Under the pieces are notes generated by a model. That model did no database searches, was not told the origin of the DNA, and saw only the letters and a list, made by a program, of their open reading frames with translations. From Pseudonocardia sp. CNS-139 (lineage in GTDB: Bacteria > Actinomycetota > Actinomycetes > Mycobacteriales > Pseudonocardiaceae), in assembly GCA_001942415.1 (NCBI GenBank), contig MKJX01000173.1:124001-188000 (forward strand): a DNA stretch of 64,000 nt. The letters are read 5' to 3'. Shown in pieces: positions 46,510 to 55,749 of the stretch (position 1 is its first letter; every line of letters starts with the position of its first letter). The translations under genes were made by a program, and so were the position numbers.

Positions 46510-47534
46510 CCGCCGCGGCCACCAGCACCGAGACGCCGCCGGTGCTCCTGCAGCTCAACGACGTCAGCAAGCAGTTCGCGGCCCGCGTGGGGCTGCGCAA
46601 GGCCGCGGTCTCCGCCGTCGACGGGGTGTCGCTGACGCTGCGCCGGGGCGACACGCTCGGTGTGGTCGGCGAGTCCGGCTGCGGCAAGTCGACGCTGGCG
46701 CGGCTCGTGGTCGGGCTGGTGCAGTGCGACAGCGGGGACGTCGTCTTCGACGGCCGCACGTACCGGGCCGGGCGCCGGCGCACCCGCCGCGACCTGCGGG
46801 ACATGCAGATGGTGTTCCAGGACCCGCACTCGGCGCTCAACCCGCGGGCCACCATCGGGGAGGCGATCGCGTTCCCGCTGCGCACGCAGGGCGTCTCCCG
46901 GGCCGAGACCGAGGCGCGGGTGGACGAGGTGCTCGCACGCGTCGGACTGCACGGCAACTACCGCTCCCACTACCCGCACCAGCTGTCCGGCGGGCAGCGC
47001 CAGCGCGTGAACATCGCCCGCGCACTGGCGCTCAAGCCGAAGCTCGTGGTGCTCGACGAGTCCGTCTCGGCGCTGGACAAGTCGGTGCAGGCGCAGATCC
47101 TCGACCTGCTGCTGGAGCTGCAGGTCGAGTACGGCCTGTCGTACCTGTTCATCAGCCACGACCTCAACGTCGTCGAGTACATGAGCGACCGCGTCGCCGT
47201 CATGTACCTCGGGCACGTCGTCGAGGAGTGCTCGGCCGAGGAGCTGTACCGGGCCCCGCTGCACCCGTACTCGCAGGTGCTGCTGGAGTCCATCCCGAAG
47301 CTCGACCCGCGCGAGCGCGGCGGGCCCTCGGCGCTCACCGACGGCGAGATGCCCAGCCCGCTCGACCCGCCCTCGGGCTGCCGGTTCCGCACGCGCTGCC
47401 CGTTCGCCATGGACGTGTGCGCGACCACCCGGCCCCCGCTCGTGGAGACCAGGCCGGGGCACCTCGTGGCGTGCCACCTCCACCCCGTGCCCGAGTCCGC
47501 CACCGCCGGCGACCCGATCCCAGGAGAACAGTGA
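46506..47534 (+). CDS. Peptide-type ABC transporter, ATP-binding subunit (DppF/OppF-like)
   Basis: Intact 342-residue ATPase. Walker A GESGCGKS, VFQDPHSALNP, signature LSGGQRQRV, Walker B LVVLDESVSALDKSVQAQI (with SVSALDKS in place of the common PTSALDVS), H-loop ISHDLNVV; cysteines CRFRTRCPFAMDVC in the oligopeptide domain. The D-loop region is slightly unusual, but all catalytic motifs are present. Overlaps both neighbours by 4 bp. Confidence 0.95.
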   Translation: MTAAATSTETPPVLLQLNDVSKQFAARVGLRKAAVSAVDGVSLTLRRGDTLGVVGESGCGKSTLARLVVGLVQCDSGDVVFDGRTYRAGRRRTRRDLRDMQMVFQDPHSALNPRATIGEAIAFPLRTQGVSRAETEARVDEVLARVGLHGNYRSHYPHQLSGGQRQRVNIARALALKPKLVVLDESVSALDKSVQAQILDLLLELQVEYGLSYLFISHDLNVVEYMSDRVAVMYLGHVVEECSAEELYRAPLHPYSQVLLESIPKLDPRERGGPSALTDGEMPSPLDPPSGCRFRTRCPFAMDVCATTRPPLVETRPGHLVACHLHPVPESATAGDPIPGEQ

Positions 47535-47761
47535 CGACACCCGACCCCGCCACCGACCCCGCCGCCGTCACGCGTGTGCTGCTCGCCGCCGCCGGCCTCC
47601 CCGTCAGCGACGCCGAGGCGGCCGGGTTCGCGGCCGCGTACCCGGCCCTGCGCGCCCAGGCGGTCACGCTGTACCAGCCGCTCTGGACCGAGGGCGCCGA
47701 CACCGGGTTCGGCCCCGCGTTCGGGTTCTCCGCGGCGTTCCCCGCCGGGGACGCCCGATGA
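47531..47761 (+). CDS. GatC/AtzG-like small amidase partner
   Basis: 76-residue protein overlapping the ATPase gene upstream and the third amidase gene downstream by 4 bp each. The sequence has a small alpha-helical N-terminus (VTRVLLAAAGLPVSDAEAAG, FAAAYPALRAQA) and a C-terminal loop-like WTEGADTGFGPAFGF. This resembles the short companions (DUF4089/AtzG, GatC) that wrap amidase-signature enzymes. AtzG is needed by AtzE for 1-carboxybiuret hydrolysis and GatC by GatA. The assignment is by position and general form; similarity to AtzG was not searched. Confidence 0.62.
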   Translation: MTTPDPATDPAAVTRVLLAAAGLPVSDAEAAGFAAAYPALRAQAVTLYQPLWTEGADTGFGPAFGFSAAFPAGDAR

Positions 47762-49183
47762 CCGCCCTCACGACGCGCCCGGTCCGGCCCCGGCCGACGC
47801 CGTCGCCACGGTGGAGTCGGCGGCCGCCGCGCTGCGCGCCGGCGCCCTGACCAGCGCGGAGCTGACCCGCACGCTGCTCGACCGGATCGCCGCGTCGAAC
47901 GAGCGGCTCGGCGCCTATGTCACGGTCTGCGCCGAGACGGCGCTGACGGCCGCGGCCGCCGCCGACGCCGACCTCGCCGCGGGCGTCGACCGCGGCCCGC
48001 TGCAGGGCGTGCCGCTCGCGATCAAGGACATCATCGCGACGCACGACGCCCCGACCACCGCCAACAGCCGGGTCCTCGACCCGGCGTGGGGTGACGGCGT
48101 CGACGCCCCCGCCGTCGCCCGGCTGCGCGCGCACGGCGCGGTGATCATCGGCAAGTCCACCACCAGCGAGTTCGCCACCGGTGTGCCCGACGTCGAGAAG
48201 GGCTTCCTGGTCCCGCGCAACCCGTGGAACGTCGAGCACACGCCGGCCGGGTCGAGCTCCGGCACGGGGGTGGCGATCGCCGCGGGGCTCGCGCTGGGCG
48301 GCCTCGGCACCGACACCGGCGGCTCGGTCCGCGGGCCCGCCGCCGCGAACGGCATCACCGGCCTCAAGACGACATTCGGCCGCGTCCCCAAGAACGGGGT
48401 CGTCCCGCTCGCGGACACGCTCGACTCCGTCGGTCCGATGGCCCGCAGCGCCCTGGACTGCGCGTACCTGTTGGCCGCCATCGCGGGCCACCACCCGGAC
48501 GACCCCTACGCCGCCGACGAGCCGGTGCCGGACTACCCGCGGCTGGTCGCGGCGGGCGTCGAGGGGCTGCGGGTCGGCGTGCCGACCGACTACTTCTTCG
48601 ACCGCGACGACCTCGACGAGGACGTCCGGGCCGGGGTGCTCGCGGCGATCGACGTGCTCGCCGCCGCCGGCGCTAGGGTCCGGCCCGTGGACGTTCCGTA
48701 CTGCGAGGAGGCGAAGTCGGCCAACAACGTGATCGGCGGCGCGAGGCGCTCGCCCGCCACCGTGCCGACCTCGCCGCCCGCTGGCTCGACTACGGGCGGA
48801 ACACCCGCACCAACATCGCACGCGGCGCGATGTTCTCCGCGGCCGACTACGTGCAGGCCCAGCGTTTCCGCACGTGGTTCCGCGAGCGGCTGCGGGCCGT
48901 GTTCGCGCAGGTGGACGTGCTCGTCACGCCGACCGCGCCGCGCCCGGCCGGCCGCATCGACGGCGTCCCGATGTTCCGCGACTACGTGGCGCCGAGCTTC
49001 ACCGGGCAGTGGAACCTCGCGGGCCTGCCGGCCGTCGCGCTGCCCTGCGGGTTCTCCGCGGCGGGCCTGCCGGTCTCCCTGCAGGTCGTCGGCCGTCCCT
49101 TCGCGGAGGCGACGGTGCTCGCCGCAGCCCACGCCTACCAGCAGCGGACCGACTGGCACCTGCGGCCGGTCGTCGCCCGGTGA
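47758..49183 (+). CDS. Amidase signature enzyme (copy 3, GatA/AtzE-like), frameshifted
   Basis: Amidase of about 475 residues, from a different branch than copies 1 and 2. Catalytic Lys in PLAIKDIIATHDAPTTANS, TPAGSSSGTGVAIAAGLALG and GTDTGGSVRGPAAANG (nucleophile region) with the GGSxRxPAA pattern of GatA-like enzymes, ending LAGLPAVALPCGFSAAG. Breaks near 47766 (expected CC-T-CAC) and 48745. ATG 47758 overlaps the small partner gene by 4 bp. The pairing with a GatC-like protein suggests a heteromeric amidase. Confidence 0.92.
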
Positions 49184-50351
49184 GCCCCCGCGCGCTGCTG
49201 CTGCCCGTCTACCTCCCGGCTCTGCTCTTCTCGATCGGCCAGGGCGCGATCATCCCGATGATCCCGCTGCTCGCGCACGACGCGGGCGCCTCGCTCGCCG
49301 CGGCCGGGATCGTCGTCGCGATGCGCGGGATCGGCACGATCGTGTTCGACATCCCGGCCGGGCGCCTGGTCGGGCGCTGGGGCGAGCGGCGCACGATCGT
49401 GCTGGGGACGGCGCTGCTCGTGGTCTCCGGGGTCGGCTGCATCGTCTCCGACTCGGTCGTGGCGATCGCCGGGTTCGTGTTCCTGATGGGCTGCGGGTGG
49501 GCGATCTGGCTGCTCGCCCGCCTGTCGTTCGTCACCGACGCGGTGCCGCCCGAACGGCGCGGGCGCGCGCTCTCGACGCTGGGCGGGGTCAACCGCGGCG
49601 GGAACTTCCTCGGCCCGTTCGTCGGTGCGGGCGTCGTCGCGGTCGGCGGGCTCGACGCCGCGTTCGTGCTGCAGGCGGTCGTCGCGGGGGTCGGGTGCGT
49701 GCTGCTGCTGCTCGTGCGCGAGGCGATCCCCGACGGCCGCGCGGAGGTGCACGCCGCGCCCCCGTTCCGGACGATCGTGCGCGAGCACGCCGAGGTGTTC
49801 GCCACTGCCGGCGCCGCCGCGAGCTGCGTGAGCCTGCTGCGCGCCGCCCGGCAGGTGATCATCCCGCTGTGGGGGACCCAGCTGGGCCTGTCCCCGTCGC
49901 AGATCGCGCTGGTGTTCGGCCTGTCCGCGGGGCTCGACCTGCTGCTGTTCTACCCGTCGGGGCTGCTCGCCGACCGGGTCGGACGCAAGATCGTCGCGAT
50001 CCCCTGCCTGGCGATGCTGGCGACGGGCCTCGTGCTGCTCCCGTTCGCGACGACGCCGCTGCTGTACGTGCTCGTCGCGCTGCTGCTCGGGGCCGGCAAC
50101 GGGATGGGCACCGGGATCGTCATGATCCTGGGCGCCGACTTCTCGCCCGCGACCGGCCGCGCGAGTTCCTCGGCGTGTGGCGGCTGGTCAGCGACATCGG
50201 GCAGGCCGGCGGGCCGCTCGTGGTCGCCGCGGCCGCCGGGCTCGTGTCGCTCGCCTTCGCGAGCGCGCTGCTGGGCGTCGTCGGCCTCGGCGGGGCGGTG
50301 TTCCTCGCCCGGTTCGTGCCGGAGACCCGCGCACGTCCGGCGGAACCGTGA
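49180..50351 (+). CDS. MFS transporter, frameshifted
   Basis: Twelve-helix transporter of about 391 residues. Motif A-like DIPAGRLVGRWGERRTI between helices 2 and 3 and GLLADRVGRKIVAIP in the second half, typical for MFS proton-driven carriers. One break near 50157 (expected REFLGVWRLVSDIGQAG). GTG start overlaps the amidase stop. It probably exports a product, or alternatively imports the substrate, of the amidase island; the direction is unknown. Confidence 0.92.
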
Positions 50352-51664
50352 CGAGCCGGGAGACGCACCGGCCCGGCGGCCCGGACGAGGCCGCGGCCGC
50401 CCCGCCGACGGGCCTGCGGCACGCCGTCCGCGCGTTCCGCAACCGCGACTTCGCGATCTTCTGGTGGGGCGCGCTCGCGTCCAACACGGGCGTCTGGGTC
50501 AAGAACCTCGCCGTCCCGTTCGTGCTCTACGAGCTGACCTCCAGCGCGCTGTGGGTGGGCCTCGCGACGTTCGCGCAGTTCGTGCCGGCGATGGTGCTCG
50601 GGCCGCTCGCCGGCTCGATCGCGGACCGCTTCGACCGCCGCCGCGTCCTGCTCGTCACGCAGGGGATGCAGGCCCTCGCGACGGCGGCGCTGTGGCTCGG
50701 GTGGGCGCTCGGGGTGCGCTCGCCCGGGGCGATCCTCGCGCTGGTGGCGCTCTCGGGCGTGTTCAACGGGCTCAACGTGCCGAGCTGGCAGTCGTTCGTC
50801 AACGACCTGGTGCCGCGCCGCGACCTGCTCTCGGCCGTCACGCTGAACTCGGTGCAGTTCCACCTCGCCCGGGCCGTCGGGCCGGCGATCGCCGGGCTCC
50901 TGCTCGCCACCCTCGGCGCGACGTGGGCGTTCTTCCTCAACGCCGTCTCGTTCGTGTTCGTGCTGGGTGCGCTGCTGCTGGTGCGGGCCCGGCCGCGGAC
51001 CCGGCCGCCGATGGGGAAGGGGGTGCTGCGCCAGTTCGGCCGCGCGCTGCGGTACGTGCGGGGACAGCCGGGCATCGTCGCGGGCGTCGTCGTCGCGGTG
51101 CTCGTCGCGTTCCTCGGCAACCCGATCTTCCAGTTCACGGTGGTGTTCGCCGCCGAGGTGTTCGTGGTGGGGCCGATCGGGCTGAGCCTGCTCAACGTCG
51201 CGCTCGGCGTCGGGGCGGTGCTCGCGGCGCCCGTGGTCAGCGGGTGGGACAGCGTCGTCAGCCGGGCGGCGGTCGTGCGCTGGTCGCTGCTCTGCTACGG
51301 GGTGGCGCTGGTGGTCTTCGCGACCTCGCCCGGCTACGCCGTGGGCGTCGTCGCGCTCGTCGTGATGGGCGGCGGGTTCCTCGCCGTGATCTCCACGGTC
51401 AACACCGCCGTCCAGACGATCGTCGCGGACCACCTCCGGGGGCGCGTGATCGCGCTGCGGACCGTCGCGTTCACCGGCGCGTACCCGTTCGGGGCGCTCG
51501 TGCAGGGCTGGCTCTCCGACGCGTTCGGCCCGCGGGTCACGGTGGCCGGGGCCGGGCTCGTGCTGCTGGCCTGCGGCGCATGGCTCGGGTGGCGCTCGGG
51601 CCTGCTCGCCCGGCTGGACGACCCGCACGACGACCGCGCGCCGGGGGAGCCGGCGGGTCCCTAG
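50348..51664 (+). CDS. MFS transporter (enterobactin-exporter/MFS_3-like)
   Basis: Intact 438-residue transporter. N-terminal RAFRNRDFAIFWWGALASNT, motif A GPLAGSIADRFDRRRVLL, helices throughout, then GFLAVISTVNTAVQTIVADH typical of MFS_3. GTGA overlap to the first MFS gene, so the two are coupled. The stop TAG (51662-51664) lies inside the CTAG that bounds the following repeat element. Probably an efflux pump of unknown specificity. Confidence 0.93.
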   Translation: MTSRETHRPGGPDEAAAAPPTGLRHAVRAFRNRDFAIFWWGALASNTGVWVKNLAVPFVLYELTSSALWVGLATFAQFVPAMVLGPLAGSIADRFDRRRVLLVTQGMQALATAALWLGWALGVRSPGAILALVALSGVFNGLNVPSWQSFVNDLVPRRDLLSAVTLNSVQFHLARAVGPAIAGLLLATLGATWAFFLNAVSFVFVLGALLLVRARPRTRPPMGKGVLRQFGRALRYVRGQPGIVAGVVVAVLVAFLGNPIFQFTVVFAAEVFVVGPIGLSLLNVALGVGAVLAAPVVSGWDSVVSRAAVVRWSLLCYGVALVVFATSPGYAVGVVALVVMGGGFLAVISTVNTAVQTIVADHLRGRVIALRTVAFTGAYPFGALVQGWLSDAFGPRVTVAGAGLVLLACGAWLGWRSGLLARLDDPHDDRAPGEPAGP

Positions 51665-51868
51665 TGCCCCGTCCAGGAAGGTTCGGCACGGAACTCGACG
51701 GCCCAGCCGCCCGCCGCTGGGGGATGGCTGGCCGGCGGAGCCGGCGGGGTGGGCAGGTGGAGCGTTGCCGACCGGGCCGAGTACGCCCGGTACGAGGCCC
51801 GGTCGGCGCCTTGCCGGCGAACGCCTGGATCCGCCGATTCCCGCCCCAACCTCCCGGACGGGCACTAG
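51661..51868. mobile_element. MITE-like element with CTAG direct repeats
   Basis: 208 bp bounded by CTAG at 51661-51664 and 51865-51868. Inside are imperfect terminal inverted repeats: left TGCCCCGTCCAGGAAGGTT, right (complemented) TGCCCGTCCGGGAGGTT. There is no open frame for a transposase, but there are GC-rich inverted patches in the middle. The four-base CTAG fits the YTAR target-site duplication of IS5-group elements. This is the pattern of a short non-autonomous transposable element. It sits exactly between two convergent genes and each uses a CTAG for its TAG stop. Confidence 0.7.
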
Positions 51869-52896
51869 TGCTCGGCCGGTGACGCGCGGTCGTCGACGGC
51901 GCGGTCGTCGGGCCGGAGGACGGGCCAGCCGTCGCCGGTCCAGCCGATCCGCCGCAGCGCCATCCGGTACGCGCCGCCGGCCGTCGCGTCGTAGTAGTGG
52001 TAGGCGATCGTCGGGCCGGAGACGGACTGCCCGCCCGGCCCGACCCGGTCGCCCGCGGTGGCCAGCAGCGTGGTGCCGCCGCCGTCGAGCAGGCGGCGCC
52101 CGTCGCGGTCGGCGTAGGGGCCGGTGACGGCGGCCGAGCGCCCCACGACGATCCGGTAGTCGCTCTCCAGGCCCTTGCAGCACTGGCCCCACGACGTGAA
52201 CAGGTAGTACCAGCCGCCGCGGCGCACGACGTACGCCGCCTCGACGGCGTTGGGGTCGGCGCGCCGGTCGGCCAGCCGGACCAGGCCCTCGGCGCCCGGG
52301 GCGGGCAGCCCCGACGGCCACTCCAGCCGCACCATGCGGATGCCGCTCCAGAACGAGCCGAACGCCATCCACGGCGTGCCGTGCTCGTCCTCGACGACGC
52401 CCGGGTCGATCGCGTTGAACTCGTCGGCGGGCCCGGACCGCACGACCGGCCCGCGGTCCACCCACGTGTAGTGCGGGTCGGCCGGGTCGAGTGTGGTGTT
52501 CGTGGCCAGCGCGATCACCGACGTGTTCGTGCCGAACACCGACGCGGCGTAGTAGAGGTAGTACGTCCCGCCGTGGCGGTGCAGCTCCGGCGCCCACAGG
52601 TTGCCGACGCCCGGCACCGCGGTGCGCAGCCACTCCGGGATCGCGTCCCACACCGTGCCGGCGAACCGCCACGTCCGCCCGTCCACCGAGGTGCGGATCT
52701 GGATGGTCCCGCCCCCGACGCCCGGCTCGCCGGTCGCGAACACGTACCACGGCTGCCCCGGCGCACCGGCCACCAGCGCGGGGTCGTGGGCCGCGAGGTC
52801 GCCGGTGAGCCCGCCGGGCGCGGCGGTCGCCGGGGCCGTGAGCAGGGCCGTCACGGCGAGCAGGGCGGCGAGGGTGACGAGACGGGCGATGCGCAC
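51865..52896 (-). CDS. GH43 family glycoside hydrolase, arabinan endo-1,5-alpha-L-arabinosidase-like
   Basis: Intact, secreted, 343 residues. Signal peptide LVTLAALLAVTALLTAPATA. Five-bladed propeller with the three acidic sites: HDPALV (base), NAIDPGVV (pKa modulator) and VEAAYVVRRGGWYYLF (acid). APELHRHGGTYYLYYAAS and GSFWSGIRM are typical of endo-arabinanases. It would degrade arabinan or arabinoxylan outside the cell. The stop codon is supplied by the CTAG of the element at 51661-51868; no sugar transporter adjoins. Confidence 0.93.
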   Translation of the reverse strand: MRIARLVTLAALLAVTALLTAPATAAPGGLTGDLAAHDPALVAGAPGQPWYVFATGEPGVGGGTIQIRTSVDGRTWRFAGTVWDAIPEWLRTAVPGVGNLWAPELHRHGGTYYLYYAASVFGTNTSVIALATNTTLDPADPHYTWVDRGPVVRSGPADEFNAIDPGVVEDEHGTPWMAFGSFWSGIRMVRLEWPSGLPAPGAEGLVRLADRRADPNAVEAAYVVRRGGWYYLFTSWGQCCKGLESDYRIVVGRSAAVTGPYADRDGRRLLDGGGTTLLATAGDRVGPGGQSVSGPTIAYHYYDATAGGAYRMALRRIGWTGDGWPVLRPDDRAVDDRASPAEH

Positions 52897-53004
52897 GGTC
52901 GTCCGTTCTGGCCGGGGTCGGGACGTCGACCGAGCCTAGGAACGGCGCGCGGCCCGGCGCCGGGCCGGACGCCGGGGGCGACCGCAAACCACCCGATACG
53001 GGGC

Positions 53005-54002
53005 TCAGGCGGGCGGGCGGCGCAGCTGGAGCTCCGCGACGACCTGGGCGTGGTCGGAGGCGATCCGGTCCCGGTCGTCGTTGCTCAGCCGGCCGTCGAA
53101 GAGGTGGTCGTTGAAGTACCGGACGTTGGCCACCTCGCCGATCCGGGCCGGGTTGAGGTCGTAGAACTCCTGGCTGACCAGGATGTGGTCGAGGTTCTCG
53201 TAGTGCCCGTTGAAGATGTGGGTGTAGCTGACGTCGCGGCCGGCGCGGCGGGCGTTGATCTCGTGCGCCGAGTAGAGCACCCGGTCCCAGTACGCCGGCT
53301 TCTGCTCCGGGCGCGGCCAGAACCGGGACGGCTCGTCGCCCATGACGATGTCGGTGGTGACGGCGCGGGCGCGTCGTTGAGGTCGCCCAGCACGATCGCC
53401 GGCGCGGTGGTGCCGACGATCTCGTCCAGCACCAGGAACCGCAGCGCCGCCGCCTCGGACGCGCGCCGGATCAGGGCACGCGCCTTGCCCAGCGCCTCCT
53501 CGCGCGGGTCGTGGTCGGGCGCGTCCGGGTCGACGATCGGGCGCTTCGACTTGAGGTGCACGACGAACACCGTCACCTCGCGCGTGGCGTCCAGCCGCAG
53601 CCGGGCCCGCAGCACCGGCCGGCTGAACGCGCCGACGGGCAGCGCGAGGCCCTCGGCCGCGACGTCGAGCCCGGGCGGGAACGCCTCGACCGGCGGCCCG
53701 GTCTCGACCACCGGCAGCCGGGTGGCCAGCCCCAGCCGCGGCCCGCTCACCCCGTCCGCGCCCGGTGCGACGACCGTGCCGCCGTCGAACAGGCCGGAGC
53801 GCTTGCAGACCTCCTGCAGCGCCTCGACGTGGAAGACCTCCTGGAAGCCGACCACGTCGGCGTCCATGCGGCGCAGCTGCTCCGCGATCCAGTCGGCCTT
53901 CCGGTCGAACTCCCGCTGCGAGTAGGGCAGCTCGTCCTCGTAGTAGCGCTCGCCGGGCCGGGCGAGGTTCAGGACGTTGAACGTGCCCACCTTGACATCC
54001 AT
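53005..54002 (-). CDS. Endonuclease/exonuclease/phosphatase family protein, frameshifted
   Basis: Cytoplasmic (no signal) EEP-fold protein of about 333 residues. Start VKVGTFNVLNLARPG, DADVVGFQEVF (E), VVHLKSKRP, LGDLNDAP (D-x-N), and ASDHAQVVAEL (S-D-H) at the end, all catalytic-site signatures. One break near 53375. Could be a DNase, phosphodiesterase or sphingomyelinase-like enzyme; the family is broad. ATG 54002 is preceded by a weak GGGGACCGC. Stands alone. Confidence 0.9.
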
Positions 54003-54073
54003 GTGCGGTCCCCCACGGTCGCGTCGCTGTCGCGTCGTCTGCAGGCCGACGCTCGCGCCCGGTCCGTCCGGTG

Positions 54074-54543
54074 TTACGGCCCCCAGGCCGCGGAGGCCGC
54101 GGAGCTGGCCCGCGCCGCCGCGACCTCCCGCGCCCGCGGCGACCCGGGGAAGCGGTCGAGCATCACGCGCACCTCGGCCGCCTCCACGTCCGCGCCGAAC
54201 AGCTCCGTGGTCGAACGCCTTCACGACCCGGGAGCCGGGCAGGAACGCCTGCACGGTCTCGCTCGACGACGTGTGCGGTCGGTGAGGTCGTCGCGGTGCC
54301 CGTCGACCTCCCACCAGTGGTTCATGGCGTCGACGACGAGCCGGCCGCGCAGCGCGTCCGCGGGGACCGTGCGGTACTCGCCGAGCGGCGGCGCGAGCAC
54401 CACCACGTCGGCCTGCGCGGCCGCAGCGCGATCTCCGACGGGTCGCCCGACCCCGTGACGAGCACGCGGTGCCCGGCGGCGACGGCGAGCCGGGCGAGCA
54501 CGGTGCCGAGCCTGCCGGCGCCGAGGACGCCCACGGTGGTCAC
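54074..54543 (-). CDS. NADPH-F420 reductase-like Rossmann protein, short and frameshifted
   Basis: N-terminal Rossmann fold as in NADPH-dependent F420 reductase ([81 protein letters not shown]). Breaks near 54420, 54280 and 54210; the repaired protein is about 157 residues, shorter than the usual 200 or more, and its tail ([20 protein letters not shown]) does not match the family. Either truncated or more heavily disturbed by errors. GTG 54543 overlaps the LLM gene upstream by 4 bp. Likely function F420 or flavin cofactor recycling for that enzyme. Confidence 0.7.
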
Positions 54544-55583
54544 GCCGCGACCCCCGCCGCGACCAGCTCGCGGACCATCGGGGCGACCTGCGTGCCGTAC
54601 AGCTCGACGGCGCGCAGCCGCGCGGGGGCCGGCAGCGAGCCGGCCGTGTAGAGCAGGTCGAACCGGCCGACGCCCAGTTTCGTGACGGTGCGCGCGATCT
54701 TGCGGGCCACGGTCTCCGGCGCGCCGACGTACATCGAGCCGTGCTCGACCTCGGCGTCGAACTCCTCGCGGCGCAGCGCCGGCCAGCCGCGCAGCGCGCC
54801 GATCCGGTCGCGGATCACCTTGTAGCGCGGGTAGAGCAGCTCCTTCGCCTCCTCGTCGGAGTCGGCGACGAAGCCGGGGGAGTGCATGCCCACCGGCCAC
54901 GCCGGGGTGCCGAGCTGCTCGGTCGCCCGGCGGTAGAGGTCGATGTACGGGAGGAAGCGCTCGGGCGGGCCGCCGATGATCGCGAGCATCAGCGGCAGCC
55001 CGTGCCGCACGGTGCGCACCACCGACTGCGGCGAGCCGCCCACGCCGACCCACGTCGTCAGGCGCCCGGACTCGGTCCGCGGGTAGACCTCGGCGGCGTC
55101 GAGCGCGGCGCGGGTCGTGCCGCTCCACGTCACGGGCTTCTCGTCGAGCAGCCGGACGAACAGGTCCAGCTTCTCCTCGAACAGCACCTCGTAGTCGGCC
55201 AGGTCGTAGCCGAAGAGCGGGAACGACTCGGTGAACGAGCCGCGCCCGAGGATCACCTCGGCCCGGCCGCGGGAGATCGCGTCCACCGTCGCGAAGCGCT
55301 GGAAGACGCGCACCGGGTCGTCCGAGCTGAGCACCGTCACGCCCGACCCGAGCGTGATGCGCGACGTCCGCGCGGCGATGGCGGCGAGCACCGTTTCGGG
55401 GGTGGAGATCGCGAACTCGGACCTGTGGTGCTCGCCGAGCGTGATGGCGTCGACGCCGAGCTCGTCGGCGAGCACCCCCTCCTCGACGACCTGCCGGATC
55501 GCCTCCGCCTGCGAGACGAACCCGCCGGACCCGTCCTCGGGAACGTCCCCGAACGTGTCGAGGCCCAGTACCAGACCACCCAT
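54540..55583 (-). CDS. LLM class flavin/F420-dependent oxidoreductase
   Basis: Intact 347-residue TIM-barrel luciferase-like monooxygenase. [40 protein letters not shown] and [20 protein letters not shown] are characteristic. Uses FMNH2 or F420H2 to oxidise or reduce an organic substrate. Coupled by overlap to the F420-reductase-like gene, which could supply the cofactor. A palindromic operator lies 19 bp upstream of the ATG. Confidence 0.93.
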   Translation of the reverse strand: MGGLVLGLDTFGDVPEDGSGGFVSQAEAIRQVVEEGVLADELGVDAITLGEHHRSEFAISTPETVLAAIAARTSRITLGSGVTVLSSDDPVRVFQRFATVDAISRGRAEVILGRGSFTESFPLFGYDLADYEVLFEEKLDLFVRLLDEKPVTWSGTTRAALDAAEVYPRTESGRLTTWVGVGGSPQSVVRTVRHGLPLMLAIIGGPPERFLPYIDLYRRATEQLGTPAWPVGMHSPGFVADSDEEAKELLYPRYKVIRDRIGALRGWPALRREEFDAEVEHGSMYVGAPETVARKIARTVTKLGVGRFDLLYTAGSLPAPARLRAVELYGTQVAPMVRELVAAGVAA

Positions 55584-55601
55584 GGCGCACCCCTCGCAGT
55601 C

Positions 55602-55617
55602 ACTTGACGGTTCAAGT
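55602..55617. promoter_or_regulatory. Palindromic operator ACTTGA-CGGT-TCAAGT upstream of the LLM gene
   Basis: ACTTGA and TCAAGT, inverted around CGGT. It is 19 bp from the LLM start in the divergent region shared with the RibD-like gene. The TTGA-N-TCAA form is typical for MarR/TetR/HxlR-type regulators. No such regulator gene is adjacent, so the binding protein is elsewhere. Confidence 0.5.
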
Positions 55618-55749
55618 ATTCATCGAACGTGATGCGTCAACAACAGTGGGGTGGTGGGGATTCCGGCAGCCGGCGGTCCCGGCACCGATGAGGTTCCGGG
55701 GCCGTGGTGGTCTACCGGCCGACACCACCGATGCGAAGGGACCACCGTC

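Noticed and set aside
26298..51664. Biosynthetic gene cluster
   Set aside because: No PKS, NRPS, terpene or RiPP core enzyme; the set is catabolic with an importer.
51661..51868. Complete insertion sequence
   Set aside because: Too short and without any transposase frame; described as a MITE-like element instead.
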